A DNA stretch of 45,016 nucleotides from Mariniblastus sp. (GCA_011523945.1 WTFU01000081.1:1-45016), one strand, 5' to 3'; positions 8,278 through 17,007 are shown, counted from the first letter of the stretch. The notes: generated by a model not told the origin, from the sequence alone. A program made the numbers and translations.

Positions 8278-8927
8278 TCCGCTCAATCGCGATGAGCTTA
8301 CAGCCTCAGTTGTTACTTATTACCTTACTTTGGATAACCGCAATGGTTGGCTGCCGCCCCGCCGACGAAGTTCCTGTCGCTGTGGATACCTTAAAACAGG
8401 AAAGACTTGATCGTGGAAGTACACACGACGATGTATCCGATATTGAGGGGAATCAGCATCGGTTGTTCGATCACAATTCTAATCGATTTCGAGTCATCAC
8501 GTTCGTAACGACTGACTGCCCAATCGCGAATGTCTATCAGCCAATACTAAGAGAACTCGCCGAAGATTTTTCTGAGGCGAAGATTGACTTTTTCCAGGTA
8601 AACCCAACCCGGTCCGCCACGATCGAAGAGGCCAAACTGCACTCCTCTGATTTTGAAATCACCTCTCCGATGATTCTTGATTCGAATCAGGCAATTGCTG
8701 ATCGCCTTGGCGCAAAAGTAACCCCAGAGACGTTTTTGATTTCACCGTCTGGAGAAGTTGTTTATCGGGGACGGATCGACGACCTGTACGTTGGCTTTGG
8801 AAAAAAACGTCAAAAGCCAACCAGTCATGACCTCCGTGACGCTATCAATTCTGCGCTCGCTTTGCAACCAATCTCGACACCGACTACAACACCGGTTGGC
8901 TGCATCATTCAGTACGGCCATAAATAG
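8274..8927 (+). CDS. Redoxin/thioredoxin-fold lipoprotein
   Basis: A 217-residue protein with a lipoprotein-type signal peptide ending in MVGC (Cys27), so probably membrane-attached outside the cytoplasm. The thioredoxin-like fold is indicated by VITFVTTDCPIAN, with a single active-site Cys82 rather than CxxC, and the cis-proline loop KVTPETFLI (Pro151). A second conserved-looking Cys210 sits in PVGCIIQ close to the C-terminus and could resolve or relay with Cys82. Its ATGA start overlaps the stop of the copper monooxygenase gene, and its GGAAAGGAGAG ribosome site lies inside that gene, so the two are translationally coupled. A role in delivering reducing equivalents or copper to the monooxygenase is inference. 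SCO-like or peroxiredoxin-like activity are alternatives. Confidence 0.82.
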   Translation: MIRSIAMSLQPQLLLITLLWITAMVGCRPADEVPVAVDTLKQERLDRGSTHDDVSDIEGNQHRLFDHNSNRFRVITFVTTDCPIANVYQPILRELAEDFSEAKIDFFQVNPTRSATIEEAKLHSSDFEITSPMILDSNQAIADRLGAKVTPETFLISPSGEVVYRGRIDDLYVGFGKKRQKPTSHDLRDAINSALALQPISTPTTTPVGCIIQYGHK

Positions 8928-9399
8928 ACTTGGAAGCTTCAGGTAAATTTTTGAGCGATACCGATATCCTAACCTTTAAAAGGCAACTCGGGATCGAGTA
9001 TCCCTGAATTAAAACGACTGGAAAGAAACTCAACTAAACGCCTTATAACCAGAAAATCTGACAAAAGACTAACGAACTAATTCACTTCTCGTTTCACACA
9101 CAAAAAGCCACGACTGTGTTGGCCAAACTTGCGCGGTATCTTTTTTTTAAAGATACCGCTGACCGTGTATCTGATATAACTGGGCGTTAGTTGATCCGAC
9201 GCCTTACTGAACGTTGTAAGCATATCAGCACAATACGGGAAACCTCCCTCGTCACAAGGCTTACCGAATACAGACAGTATTTTTCATGAGACAATTTTGC
9301 ACCGAATCGAAGACGCTTTCCTTCGGCTATTTAAATCGGCTACGTCGTTTTTCTTGACGATGAGTTCAGTTTTAAGAAAGACAAGAAAGGAGACGAGGA
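8928..9399. other. Intergenic stretch upstream of the DUF1592 gene
   Basis: About 470 bases without a convincing gene. It holds one strong hairpin (9133-9159) and ends with a GAAAGGAGACGAGG ribosome site for the next gene. A 64-codon frame at 9297-9491 overlaps the DUF1592 signal peptide in another frame and is judged a shadow. Confidence 0.5.
9133..9159. terminator. Perfect 11-bp hairpin, probable terminator
   Basis: GCGGTATCTTT (9133-9143) and AAAGATACCGC (9149-9159) are exact inverted repeats with a TTTTT loop. It lies about 200 bases after the redoxin stop. There is no U tract after the stem on either strand, so intrinsic termination is plausible but not certain; a regulator binding site is the main alternative. 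Confidence 0.45.
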
Positions 9400-12300
9400 A
9401 TGAGAGCAACAACCTTAACTTCTATTTCGGTACAATTTACCTTAATCATTGCGCTTGGTTTAGAGTTGCTTGCTCCCGTCTGCCAAGCTGAGGACTTGCC
9501 AGATACTTTGACCGCATTCTTCGAAAACCACTGTGTAGATTGTCACGGCAATGCAGGGGAGGGTGGATTAAATCTACTGTCACTGGAATGGAAACTTGAG
9601 GATCCGCATAACAGCAGTATCTGGGTCAAGATTCACGACCGGATCGAGTCCAACGAAATGCCGCCAAAGGAAGACAGCCATTTAAACGAAGTCGATCGAA
9701 GTGCGGCATTGAAGGATCTGGCGAGTCGAATCGCCCAATATCAAAAGCAGAAATACAATCAAAACGGACGCGCGGTTTCTCGGCGAGTGAATCGTTTCGA
9801 ATACGAGAATATCCTTCGCGATCTCCTACACGACCCTCAGCTCAAAATCGCGGATCAGTTACCATTGGACGGTGAAGTCCATGGCTTCGCCAAAGTGGGC
9901 GAAGCCCTTGATGTTTCCCATGTGCAGGTCGATGCCTACCTCGATGTAGCCGAGTTTGCCCTTCGTCGCGCGCTTGAGTTTCCCGCGAAACAACCCAAGC
10001 CGACGACTCACCGCTACTATGCCCGCGAGGAGAACCGGATGTGGGCGGGTAATGGAAATGGCGGCTGGGCGAGATTTTCCCTCGCGCTGGAGGGGCTTAA
10101 TATCAATGAGAAATACTCCTTCGATCAAAAAGGCTTTGATCCATCCAAGAAGGCTCGGAGCATCCAGTTCCCGGGCACCACCGTAGACGATACCGAGGCG
10201 GAACGCACCGGAAACTGGCGCAAGTCCACCCGTCGTTCCAACCATATAGGGTCGCACTATCTGGCTACCGACAAAGGCAATGGACGCTACGAAATTACTT
10301 GGAAGGCCTCGTTACCTAAACCTGGGACTTACGAAGTACGGGTCAGTTTTGGTGGGGGAGAGGGATTGGCCAGAAAGGTACCTTATCGAGTTCGCCACAC
10401 CGGGGGCGAAACCCTCCTGACCATCGATCAAAGTCAGAAGCCGAACATCCAAGATCTCTGGTTTTCCCTCGGCCGTTTCAACTTCGGTTCAAGCGACACT
10501 GATTCGAAGACCAAACCGGTAGTGGCCGAGGTGTCGCTAAGTAATAAGGACGTCAAGGGCTGGGTAATCGCGGATGCAGTTCAGTTCGTACACGTCGACG
10601 ATCTTAATAAAAAGGGCGAGAAGACTGAGCCTCAGGAAGAGGCATCCACCGCTATTTTTCGCGGAGCTTATACTCCGTTTTACTACGGTTTTGACAAATT
10701 TAAAGCTCCGGTCCGCGGAAACTACAAGATTCGCCTGAAGGCACGATCCGTGCTTCGCCAGACAGATTACGTCGATTGGGAGGGGGAAAAAAAGCCACGC
10801 CACTATCCGAACCTGGTACTCGATGCAACGCGGCGTTATCCAACTCCGGTGAATGATCGCATTTTTCCTGGAGACCGCAGTGAACCAGTCAAAGTCTATT
10901 CTTCCACCCTGTCTGAACCCAATACCCAAAGCATGCTTCCGATCGGGATATTCGAAGCCCCCCCCGAAGCCCCGGGGATTTTTGAACTTGCGGCCTTTCT
11001 GGAGAAAGGAGCGATGGTAAAACTCGATTGCATGCGACTGCCCAGCCCGATGGTGCCGGCAATGCCGCATACCATCCGGAAGACTGATGGCGGATACCCC
11101 GGAGTCGCCTTCCATTGGCTCGAGGTCGAAGGACCCATTGTTCAGGATTGGCCGCCCGCGTCCTACCGAGCGCTGTTTGGTGATGTTCCTTTTAAGCAGG
11201 CAGGTCGTCATGTCGAGGCGATTTCGGAGCAACCAATGAAGGACGCGGGTAAGCTGTTGGCAGCTTTCATGGATCGGGTGTACCGGCGCCCGGTTGCGGA
11301 AGCCGAATTCAATCGCTTCCTTGGATATGCGAAGCAGCTGCTAAAGGAAGGAAAATCCTTTACGAAGACGATGATTGCGACCTATTCGGCGGTGCTGGCT
11401 TCGCCCGAGTTCCTCTTCCACTGCAGTCAACCTGGTGAGCTGGATTCATTTGCGCTGGCCGAGCGTCTTGCTTTTTTCCTAGGGGAATCCATGCCGGACA
11501 AACAACTCCGCAAGCTGGCGCGGCAGGGAAGACTTCGGGATCCTGCTACGTTGCGAACCGAAGTTGATCGCCTTTTAGAAAAGCCAGAAGCCGAACGATT
11601 CGTAAAGGAATTCCTGAATGCGTGGCTCAAACTCGACGAGATCAACGACACCGATCCCGATAGAGAACTCTATCCTGAATACGCCGGAGACTGGTGGTTA
11701 GTGAACTCAATGATCAAAGAGTCACGTCTCTTCTTTGCGGATCTCATTGCCGGCGATCTACCGGCGCGAAATGTAATCGACGCCGATCATACTTTTGCCG
11801 ATGAACGCCTTGCCCGGCACTACAATATTCACGGAGTGTCAGGTCCAGCGTTTCAGCGCGTCACGCTTTCAGAAAAGAGTCCTTACGGTGGAATTCTGAC
11901 TCAGGCAGCCGTAATGAAGGTCACGGCGAACGGAACCGTTACCTCTCCGGTCTTGCGCGGAGTTTATGTAATGGAAAAAATCCTGGGCGATCCGCCCTCT
12001 CCGCCGCCTCCGTCCGTCCCTGCAGTGGAACCTGATATCCGCGGTGCGTCGACCATCCGTGAGTTGCTGAAGAAGCATCGGAAAAATTCATCCTGCGCGA
12101 GCTGCCACCAGAAGATCGATCCTCCGGGCTTCGCGCTGGAGAATTTTGACGTCATGGGGCGCTGGCGGGAAAGCTACCGCTCGCTTGGTGGCGGATCGGA
12201 ACGAGTTGAGGGCCTGGGGCGAAGTGGGAACGAGTTTGTACACTACATCGGAAACGAAGTCGACGCCTCCGGGGTAACGTCTAGGGGCGAATCTTTTGTC

Positions 12301-12516
12301 GACATCCTCGAATTCAAAAAGCTCTTGTTGCAGGATGAGGAGACCATTGCACGTAATCTGACCGAACAGCTCCTAGTGTATGCTACGGGTGCTCCGGTTG
12401 ATTTCGCGGATCGCGAGGCCGTTTCTGCGATTCTCGCAAAGAGTCGAGAATCAGAATTCGGCGTTCGCACCCTCATTCATGAAATTGTTCAAAGTCCTTT
12501 GTTCCTGCGGAAATAA
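9400..12516 (+). CDS. Planctomycete cytochrome-type protein (DUF1587/1595/1592/1588/1585) with golvesin-like insert
   Basis: An exported 1038-residue protein: signal peptide (1-30), heme c motif CVDCH (45-49), DUF1587 start NRFEYENILRDLL (about 130), DUF1595 near FMDRVYRRPV (about 620), DUF1592 from SPEFLFH (about 667-800), DUF1588 from YGGILTQAAVMK (about 828) with a second heme-type motif CASCH (899-903) followed by KIDPPGFALENFD, and DUF1585 to the end (about 955-1036). Between DUF1587 and DUF1595 (about 255-400) sits a region with VDDTEAERTGNW, PGTYEVRVSF, LWFSLGRFNF and VIADAVQFV, which resembles the golvesin/xanthan-lyase carbohydrate-binding domain. It is followed 4 bases later by the DUF1552 gene, the usual partner. 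Function of the pair is not established; periplasmic electron transfer in glycan oxidation is often suggested. GAAAGGAGACGAGG precedes the ATG. Confidence 0.92.
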   Translation: MRATTLTSISVQFTLIIALGLELLAPVCQAEDLPDTLTAFFENHCVDCHGNAGEGGLNLLSLEWKLEDPHNSSIWVKIHDRIESNEMPPKEDSHLNEVDRSAALKDLASRIAQYQKQKYNQNGRAVSRRVNRFEYENILRDLLHDPQLKIADQLPLDGEVHGFAKVGEALDVSHVQVDAYLDVAEFALRRALEFPAKQPKPTTHRYYAREENRMWAGNGNGGWARFSLALEGLNINEKYSFDQKGFDPSKKARSIQFPGTTVDDTEAERTGNWRKSTRRSNHIGSHYLATDKGNGRYEITWKASLPKPGTYEVRVSFGGGEGLARKVPYRVRHTGGETLLTIDQSQKPNIQDLWFSLGRFNFGSSDTDSKTKPVVAEVSLSNKDVKGWVIADAVQFVHVDDLNKKGEKTEPQEEASTAIFRGAYTPFYYGFDKFKAPVRGNYKIRLKARSVLRQTDYVDWEGEKKPRHYPNLVLDATRRYPTPVNDRIFPGDRSEPVKVYSSTLSEPNTQSMLPIGIFEAPPEAPGIFELAAFLEKGAMVKLDCMRLPSPMVPAMPHTIRKTDGGYPGVAFHWLEVEGPIVQDWPPASYRALFGDVPFKQAGRHVEAISEQPMKDAGKLLAAFMDRVYRRPVAEAEFNRFLGYAKQLLKEGKSFTKTMIATYSAVLASPEFLFHCSQPGELDSFALAERLAFFLGESMPDKQLRKLARQGRLRDPATLRTEVDRLLEKPEAERFVKEFLNAWLKLDEINDTDPDRELYPEYAGDWWLVNSMIKESRLFFADLIAGDLPARNVIDADHTFADERLARHYNIHGVSGPAFQRVTLSEKSPYGGILTQAAVMKVTANGTVTSPVLRGVYVMEKILGDPPSPPPPSVPAVEPDIRGASTIRELLKKHRKNSSCASCHQKIDPPGFALENFDVMGRWRESYRSLGGGSERVEGLGRSGNEFVHYIGNEVDASGVTSRGESFVDILEFKKLLLQDEETIARNLTEQLLVYATGAPVDFADREAVSAILAKSRESEFGVRTLIHEIVQSPLFLRK

Positions 12517-12520
12517 GCCC

Positions 12521-13774
12521 ATGGAAACCTCCCGTAGAAAATTCCTTCAGGCTACCGGAGTCAGCCTGAGTCTGCCTGTGCTCGAATCCTTCGGAGCCGC
12601 CTCCGGGAGGACTTCTCCCAAGCGTATGATCGCCATCAACCAGGATCTCGGTTTTATTCCTAAAAACTTTTTTCCGAAGACATCTGGAAAAGAATATCGC
12701 TTATCGCCTTACCTTGAGAAGATCGCCGCGCACCGAGAGCAATTCACCGTATTCAGCGGACTTTCTCATCCCGGCGTCGATGGAGGGCACCGAGCCGACA
12801 AAACATTTCTGACCGCGGCGCCACATCCGGGGCGGGCGAGTTTTCGCAACAGCATTTCTCTGGATCAGGTGATGGCCAATGAAGTGGGACACGAGACCCG
12901 CTTTCGATCGCTTTCCCTGGCTATCAACGATGTGCGGAGTCTGTCCTACACTCAAGCCGGGGTTGAAATCCCTACGATTCGAAGCGCCGCGGAGATGTAC
13001 AAGAAGATGTTTCTTCAGGGCGATCGTAAGGCAATGGAAGCGCAACTCGTACGGCTGCGCGAGAAGGGTAGCATTCTCGACGTCGTATTGGGGCAAAGCT
13101 CGAATCTGAGTAAACGCGTGAGTGCTTCTGACCGCAGGCGGATCGACCAGTTTCAAACCGCAGTCCGAAGCCTCGAACAGCGACTGGCCGAAGCAAAAGC
13201 CTGGGAAACCCGCCCCAAGCCCAAGGTCAGCGATGCTATGCCGGAATACCCAAGTGACAAAAAGGAGTTCTTTGGAATGATCCGCATGATGAATGATATG
13301 TCACGGCTCGCCTTTCAAACGGATTCCACCCGGATAATCACTCTGTTTCTAGGCAGTGTACGCACGCCGGGCGTGAATTTTGACGACGGCCGGTCGCTCG
13401 GCGGTTACCATAATCTCTCCCATCACGGCAAAGACGAGACGAAGTTAAAACAACTGGAAGAGATCGAAATCGCACAGATGGAATTATTTGGGGAACTGCT
13501 TCGGGAGCTCCAGCAAGTTGAGGAAGCTGACGGCAGCCTGTTGGATAACACGATGGTGCTCTATGGCTGCCACATGGGAGATGCCAACATCCACAACAAC
13601 CTCAACCTCCCCATCATCCTCGCAGGCGGTGGGTTCCGCCACGGACAACACCTGGCTTTTAACCCGCATAACAACACACCCCTGTGCAATGTCTTTGTCA
13701 GTATGCTGCAAAGGATGCAAATCGAATTAGATCATTTTTCTAGCAGTACAGGAACACTGACAGGATTGACATAA
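12521..13774 (+). CDS. DUF1552 protein with TAT signal
   Basis: A 417-residue protein that starts with a twin-arginine signal (SRRKFLQATG at 4-13), so it is predicted to be exported folded. Family features include MIAINQDLGFIPKNFFP after the signal, FSGLSHPGVDGGH, RFRSLSLAIND in the first half and LLDNTMVLYGCHMGD near the end, as in DUF1552 proteins. Together with the DUF1501 family these are sulfatase/phosphatase-fold relatives, but no catalytic role is established. The gene begins 4 bases after the DUF1592 stop. This two-gene order is common in planctomycetes and implies that the two products act together. ATG 12521 was chosen because it gives the TAT signal; the open frame continues 47 codons upstream inside the previous gene. 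Confidence 0.93.
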   Translation: METSRRKFLQATGVSLSLPVLESFGAASGRTSPKRMIAINQDLGFIPKNFFPKTSGKEYRLSPYLEKIAAHREQFTVFSGLSHPGVDGGHRADKTFLTAAPHPGRASFRNSISLDQVMANEVGHETRFRSLSLAINDVRSLSYTQAGVEIPTIRSAAEMYKKMFLQGDRKAMEAQLVRLREKGSILDVVLGQSSNLSKRVSASDRRRIDQFQTAVRSLEQRLAEAKAWETRPKPKVSDAMPEYPSDKKEFFGMIRMMNDMSRLAFQTDSTRIITLFLGSVRTPGVNFDDGRSLGGYHNLSHHGKDETKLKQLEEIEIAQMELFGELLRELQQVEEADGSLLDNTMVLYGCHMGDANIHNNLNLPIILAGGGFRHGQHLAFNPHNNTPLCNVFVSMLQRMQIELDHFSSSTGTLTGLT

Positions 13775-14034
13775 AACTGAATCGTTCAGCTCCATTCCCC
13801 AATGCTCCAACGTTGCTTGCAACGATCTAAGCTGCCGGGTACGAAATGGCTGAGAAATTGCAATTTTACATTTTAATTGTCAATTCTTGTCCACTTTTCT
13901 CCGTGGTTACGTGAACTAGTAATTGGGGAGATTTGTTTTTCAGGGACGCAAAAATCTCCTACCGTTCCCCATTTTGGACCGATAATTTTAATCACTCGCT
14001 TTCAGCACAACCTATGCTGCGAAAAAACAAAATC

Positions 14035-15261
14035 ATGAAGAAAACCACTGGACTAACATTTTTGTGCCTGCTTGTTTCACTGACTTTTGTAGCACGCACA
14101 AACGCGGATGATTCGATCAAGCAACAGATTCTTAAGCTCTTTCCGCAGGCCGACACTGATAAAGATGGTGTCATATCTGATGCGGAAGAGTCGACAGTTC
14201 GCCAACAAATTCTCAAGCGGTTTTCACGAGCCGACAAAGACGGAGACAGCGTTCTTTCCGATTCTGAAATGAAAGCGATATTTCGACAGGCGGCTAAGCG
14301 AGGGAATCGGAACACACCGAGTACGGGTAACTCGCGAATAAACAATGCAAAAAAGAATCCAGGCGCAGAGGCAATCTTAAATTCGCTGGGCGTGAAAAGC
14401 GAACTCGACATCGAGTACAAAAAGAACACTTCCCAACAAAGAAATAAGCTGGATTTCATTTACCCAAAAAAGAAAGTTTATGAAAAAGCACCGCTCTTTA
14501 TCTACATCCACGGAGGCGGTAACACCGGTGGTACAAAAAACGCCATCTACACGAAAGGCGATTTGGTTCTGAAAGAACTTACCGATGCAGGGATCGCCGT
14601 CGCGACTATTGATTACCGGCTATTTGGCCAGGGCGAAGAGCTTGGTTTCCACCAGCTGTTTCAGGACTGCAAGGATGCAATTCGATTTCTGGCAAAAAAC
14701 TCAGAACGCTTTGGTATCGACCCGCACAAAATAGTCACTTGGGGGACGTCCGCAGGTGGATCGAAAGCGTTAATCTGCGCCCTCACGGCGAACGATCTCC
14801 TTCCCGGGGAAGTTACTGGTCCGGGCACCGAACACACGGTGATCGGCGCGATCTCGTTCTTTGGCGCCACCACTTACCTCGTGCCCGAACTTTGGAATAA
14901 GCGGCTCGAGCGATTTCCGGCGAGGAGCCAATCCAAAGGTGAAATGATGTTCAAACCATTTGATGGCTTGAGCTCTGAGGAGATCAAAAATCTGGTCAGC
15001 GCTGATCAACATTTAAAAGCGGATAGCCCACCCATTCTGTTGGTTCATGGCGATACGGACCCCACCGTACCGATTGAACTTTCCAAACACCTCTATCAAA
15101 AGGCGAAGACGTCAGGCGGTGACGTGAAACTTGTCGAAGTCACCAACGCCGGACATGGATTCAAACCAGTCAAAGGCAGCAATGCTGCACCATCTATGAC
15201 CTGGAACGAAACCCAGACGTTGGTGATCGAACAGGTGATGGAATGGGTGAAACAGAAATAA
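14035..15261 (+). CDS. Secreted EF-hand / alpha-beta hydrolase (esterase-like)
   Basis: A 408-residue exported protein: signal peptide (1-24), two EF-hand loops (Asp40-Asp42-Asp44-Glu51 and Asp67-Asp69-Asp71-Glu78), then an alpha/beta hydrolase of the HSL/BD-FAE kind. The oxyanion motif HGGG is at 159-162, the nucleophile Ser239 in GTSAGG, the acid Asp342 in GDTDPTVP, and the catalytic His374 in AGHGF. The triad is complete, so esterase or deacetylase activity, perhaps on polysaccharide side groups, is likely (inference for substrate). The EF-hands suggest calcium binding. ATG 14035 gives the signal peptide at the N-terminus; ATG 14014 and an upstream frame to 13933 are less likely. No strong ribosome site is visible. 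A broken relative follows downstream. Confidence 0.9.
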   Translation: MKKTTGLTFLCLLVSLTFVARTNADDSIKQQILKLFPQADTDKDGVISDAEESTVRQQILKRFSRADKDGDSVLSDSEMKAIFRQAAKRGNRNTPSTGNSRINNAKKNPGAEAILNSLGVKSELDIEYKKNTSQQRNKLDFIYPKKKVYEKAPLFIYIHGGGNTGGTKNAIYTKGDLVLKELTDAGIAVATIDYRLFGQGEELGFHQLFQDCKDAIRFLAKNSERFGIDPHKIVTWGTSAGGSKALICALTANDLLPGEVTGPGTEHTVIGAISFFGATTYLVPELWNKRLERFPARSQSKGEMMFKPFDGLSSEEIKNLVSADQHLKADSPPILLVHGDTDPTVPIELSKHLYQKAKTSGGDVKLVEVTNAGHGFKPVKGSNAAPSMTWNETQTLVIEQVMEWVKQK

Positions 15262-15404
15262 CACTTGGCGGCCTGTTCGACTTGGGACTAAAAAAACAGA
15301 ACGGCGACAAGCATTCCATAATACTTTCCGCGTTGCCGCCTCTGGGCGGGTTTCCAAGGTAACCGTTAATCGCCGTCGGTCTGCTTCATAAGGAACCGTA
15401 AACC

Positions 15405-15614
15405 ATGAATAAACAACGTCTCATTCTATGTTTCGTGATCCTTAATCTGCTGGCAACAACGCGATTATGCAATGCGCAAGACCAACAGCCGTCTGAGAAA
15501 CAACTGGGGAGAGTACTTAGACGTTTCCCCCAAGCGGACACCGACAAGGATGAAAAACTGACGGAGGAGAAGGCTCAACAGTTCCTCAAATCCAGACAAA
15601 TGAATAGGCGGTAG
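15405..15614 (+). CDS. Small secreted EF-hand protein, probably the 5' remnant of a broken gene
   Basis: A 69-codon frame with a signal peptide (about 1-24, ending CNA-QD) and one partial EF-hand loop (QADTDKDEKLTEEKA) in the same context as the first EF-hand of the neighbouring esterase (FPQADTDKDG). The start follows AAGGAACCG. It stops at TAG 15612-15614, after which the same frame stays open for 51 codons encoding what looks like the tail of an alpha/beta hydrolase. The simplest reading is that the gene lost its middle and gained a stop. It might still be expressed as a tiny calcium-binding secreted protein. Confidence 0.55.
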   Translation: MNKQRLILCFVILNLLATTRLCNAQDQQPSEKQLGRVLRRFPQADTDKDEKLTEEKAQQFLKSRQMNRR

Positions 15615-15770
15615 ACCGCGCCGGCTCAACCGACGGAGTCTGGGGATGTGAATGTAAAACACACCGAGTTTGAGGGGGCAGATCATCGCGCAGGGGGAAA
15701 AGCTGTGTTTAGTACTGCGGAGTTGGTGGATTGGATGCTCGGGTTTAAACGAACAAAAATCGCAGAATAA
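15615..15770 (+). pseudogene. C-terminal remnant of an alpha/beta hydrolase, in frame after TAG
   Basis: Reading on in the frame of the preceding small EF-hand gene past its TAG gives 51 codons up to TAA 15768-15770. The peptide contains VKHTEFEGADHRAGG, then STAELVDWMLGFKR. That is the usual ending of secreted prolyl-oligopeptidase or esterase-type hydrolases: beta strand, GxGH-like segment carrying the catalytic His, then a helix with the pattern TxEL..WML. No nucleophile Ser or acid residue region is present between the EF-hand and this tail, so about 200 residues are missing. A decayed paralogue of such EF-hand hydrolases is the best explanation. Confidence 0.6.
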
Positions 15771-15849
15771 GAAGGAAGTACCTTCATTGTTTTCTCCGGG
15801 TTCAGGTATTCATCACTCTGCCTAAGGGACGCGGGCATCATACTGATTA

Positions 15850-17007
15850 TCATCGGTTCGCGGACATCGCACTCTTCACTCCGGCAGGATCGGTCCATTT
15901 GATTTTGCAGTTTGGCAAACTGGTACGCAATTCCTCGATCTGTTCGGCAGGAAGTGTCGGATTCCACCCGAGATCGATCACCTCTAGCTTTGTGAGAGAG
16001 AATAAAGCAGCCACCGAATTTAACCGATTGCCGCCTAAGTACAGCTGTCGCAAATCCTCAAGCTCCTCTAAACCTTGGAGTGTCGTCAGTTGATTGCCCT
16101 CAAGGCTCAGACTCTCGAGCTGGTACAGCTTCTCAAGGCCTTCAATCGATGATAGTTGGTTGCCTGATAGGACTAGATCCGTCAGGTTCGTAAGATTTTG
16201 CAGATCTTTTGCCGAGGTCAAGGCATTACCGAACAAGTTCAGTTTTTCGAGGTTTTTTATCCGCCCAATCCCATGAGCGGATGTAATTTGATTCCCGTAC
16301 AAGGAGAGCTCTTTCAACTGCGTGAAATCTTCTAGCCCTTGAAGCGAAGTTAATATGTTATTGTCAAGGTGCAGTTCCTGAAGTGCTGCCGGTCCGCCAA
16401 GTTGGCGTAAACGAACGAGCTTCCCATTGGTGATTTCAGTGTTCGTGAGATCGAGCCGACGGAGATGCCGCAACCGACTCAGTTGCTCAAGCCCAAAATC
16501 GCCTATCGTGCTACCTGCGAGTGAAAGATTCTCCAAGTCTCTCAGTCCGGCAAGGTGGATAAGCCGGTTCTCCGGAATGCTACTGTAGCTGAGATCGAGC
16601 TGTTTTAGTTTTTTCAAAACCTCAATTTGTTGCCATTGCCGGTCCCCCAGACTGCCGTTCCAATCTAGAGACACAACGCTTACCTCTTGAAAAAAGTCAT
16701 CTCCCAATAGATCCCTTAGCCACCGCGGCGAAGCTGTTTGCCCGCTGTTCTTTGCCTGGTAATCGTACTCAACTCTTCCTCCTGATTTCAAAATCACTTT
16801 TACTGCTTGCCGCTGTCGGTTTGCTTGCTGCATTTTAATACCGAAATAGCAGAAGCATATGCTGCTCAGCGTTACCAGGGTAAAGATTGATTTTAGACTT
16901 AGCTGATACCACTTGCGTTTGATAATGACATCCTTAATTCTCGTCGCAGTCGCCACCTGTTTTGCTGATATCGATCTGCAAATCGCATTTCTCTTGTTGC
17001 GCAACAT
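15850..17007 (-). CDS. Membrane-anchored leucine-rich repeat protein
   Basis: A 385-residue protein with one N-terminal membrane helix (about 36-57) preceded by a basic stretch. After the helix comes the planctomycete header pattern QQANRQRQAVKVILKSGGRV.YDY. From about 130 to 365 there are roughly ten leucine-rich repeats of about 22 residues (LKQLDLSYSSI, LENLSLAGSTI, LKELSLYGNQI and similar), of the SDS22/internalin kind, so it should form a curved protein-binding scaffold. Partner and role are unknown. The N-terminus is probably cytoplasmic, with the repeats outside. ATG 17007 has a short GGGA upstream. It diverges from the small membrane protein at 17194. Confidence 0.88.
   Translation of the reverse strand: MLRNKRNAICRSISAKQVATATRIKDVIIKRKWYQLSLKSIFTLVTLSSICFCYFGIKMQQANRQRQAVKVILKSGGRVEYDYQAKNSGQTASPRWLRDLLGDDFFQEVSVVSLDWNGSLGDRQWQQIEVLKKLKQLDLSYSSIPENRLIHLAGLRDLENLSLAGSTIGDFGLEQLSRLRHLRRLDLTNTEITNGKLVRLRQLGGPAALQELHLDNNILTSLQGLEDFTQLKELSLYGNQITSAHGIGRIKNLEKLNLFGNALTSAKDLQNLTNLTDLVLSGNQLSSIEGLEKLYQLESLSLEGNQLTTLQGLEELEDLRQLYLGGNRLNSVAALFSLTKLEVIDLGWNPTLPAEQIEELRTSLPNCKIKWTDPAGVKSAMSANR

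Noticed and set aside
13811-13834. CGTTGC/GCAACG inverted repeat after the DUF1552 gene
   Set aside because: The loop is only two bases and no U tract follows, so it is not a credible terminator.
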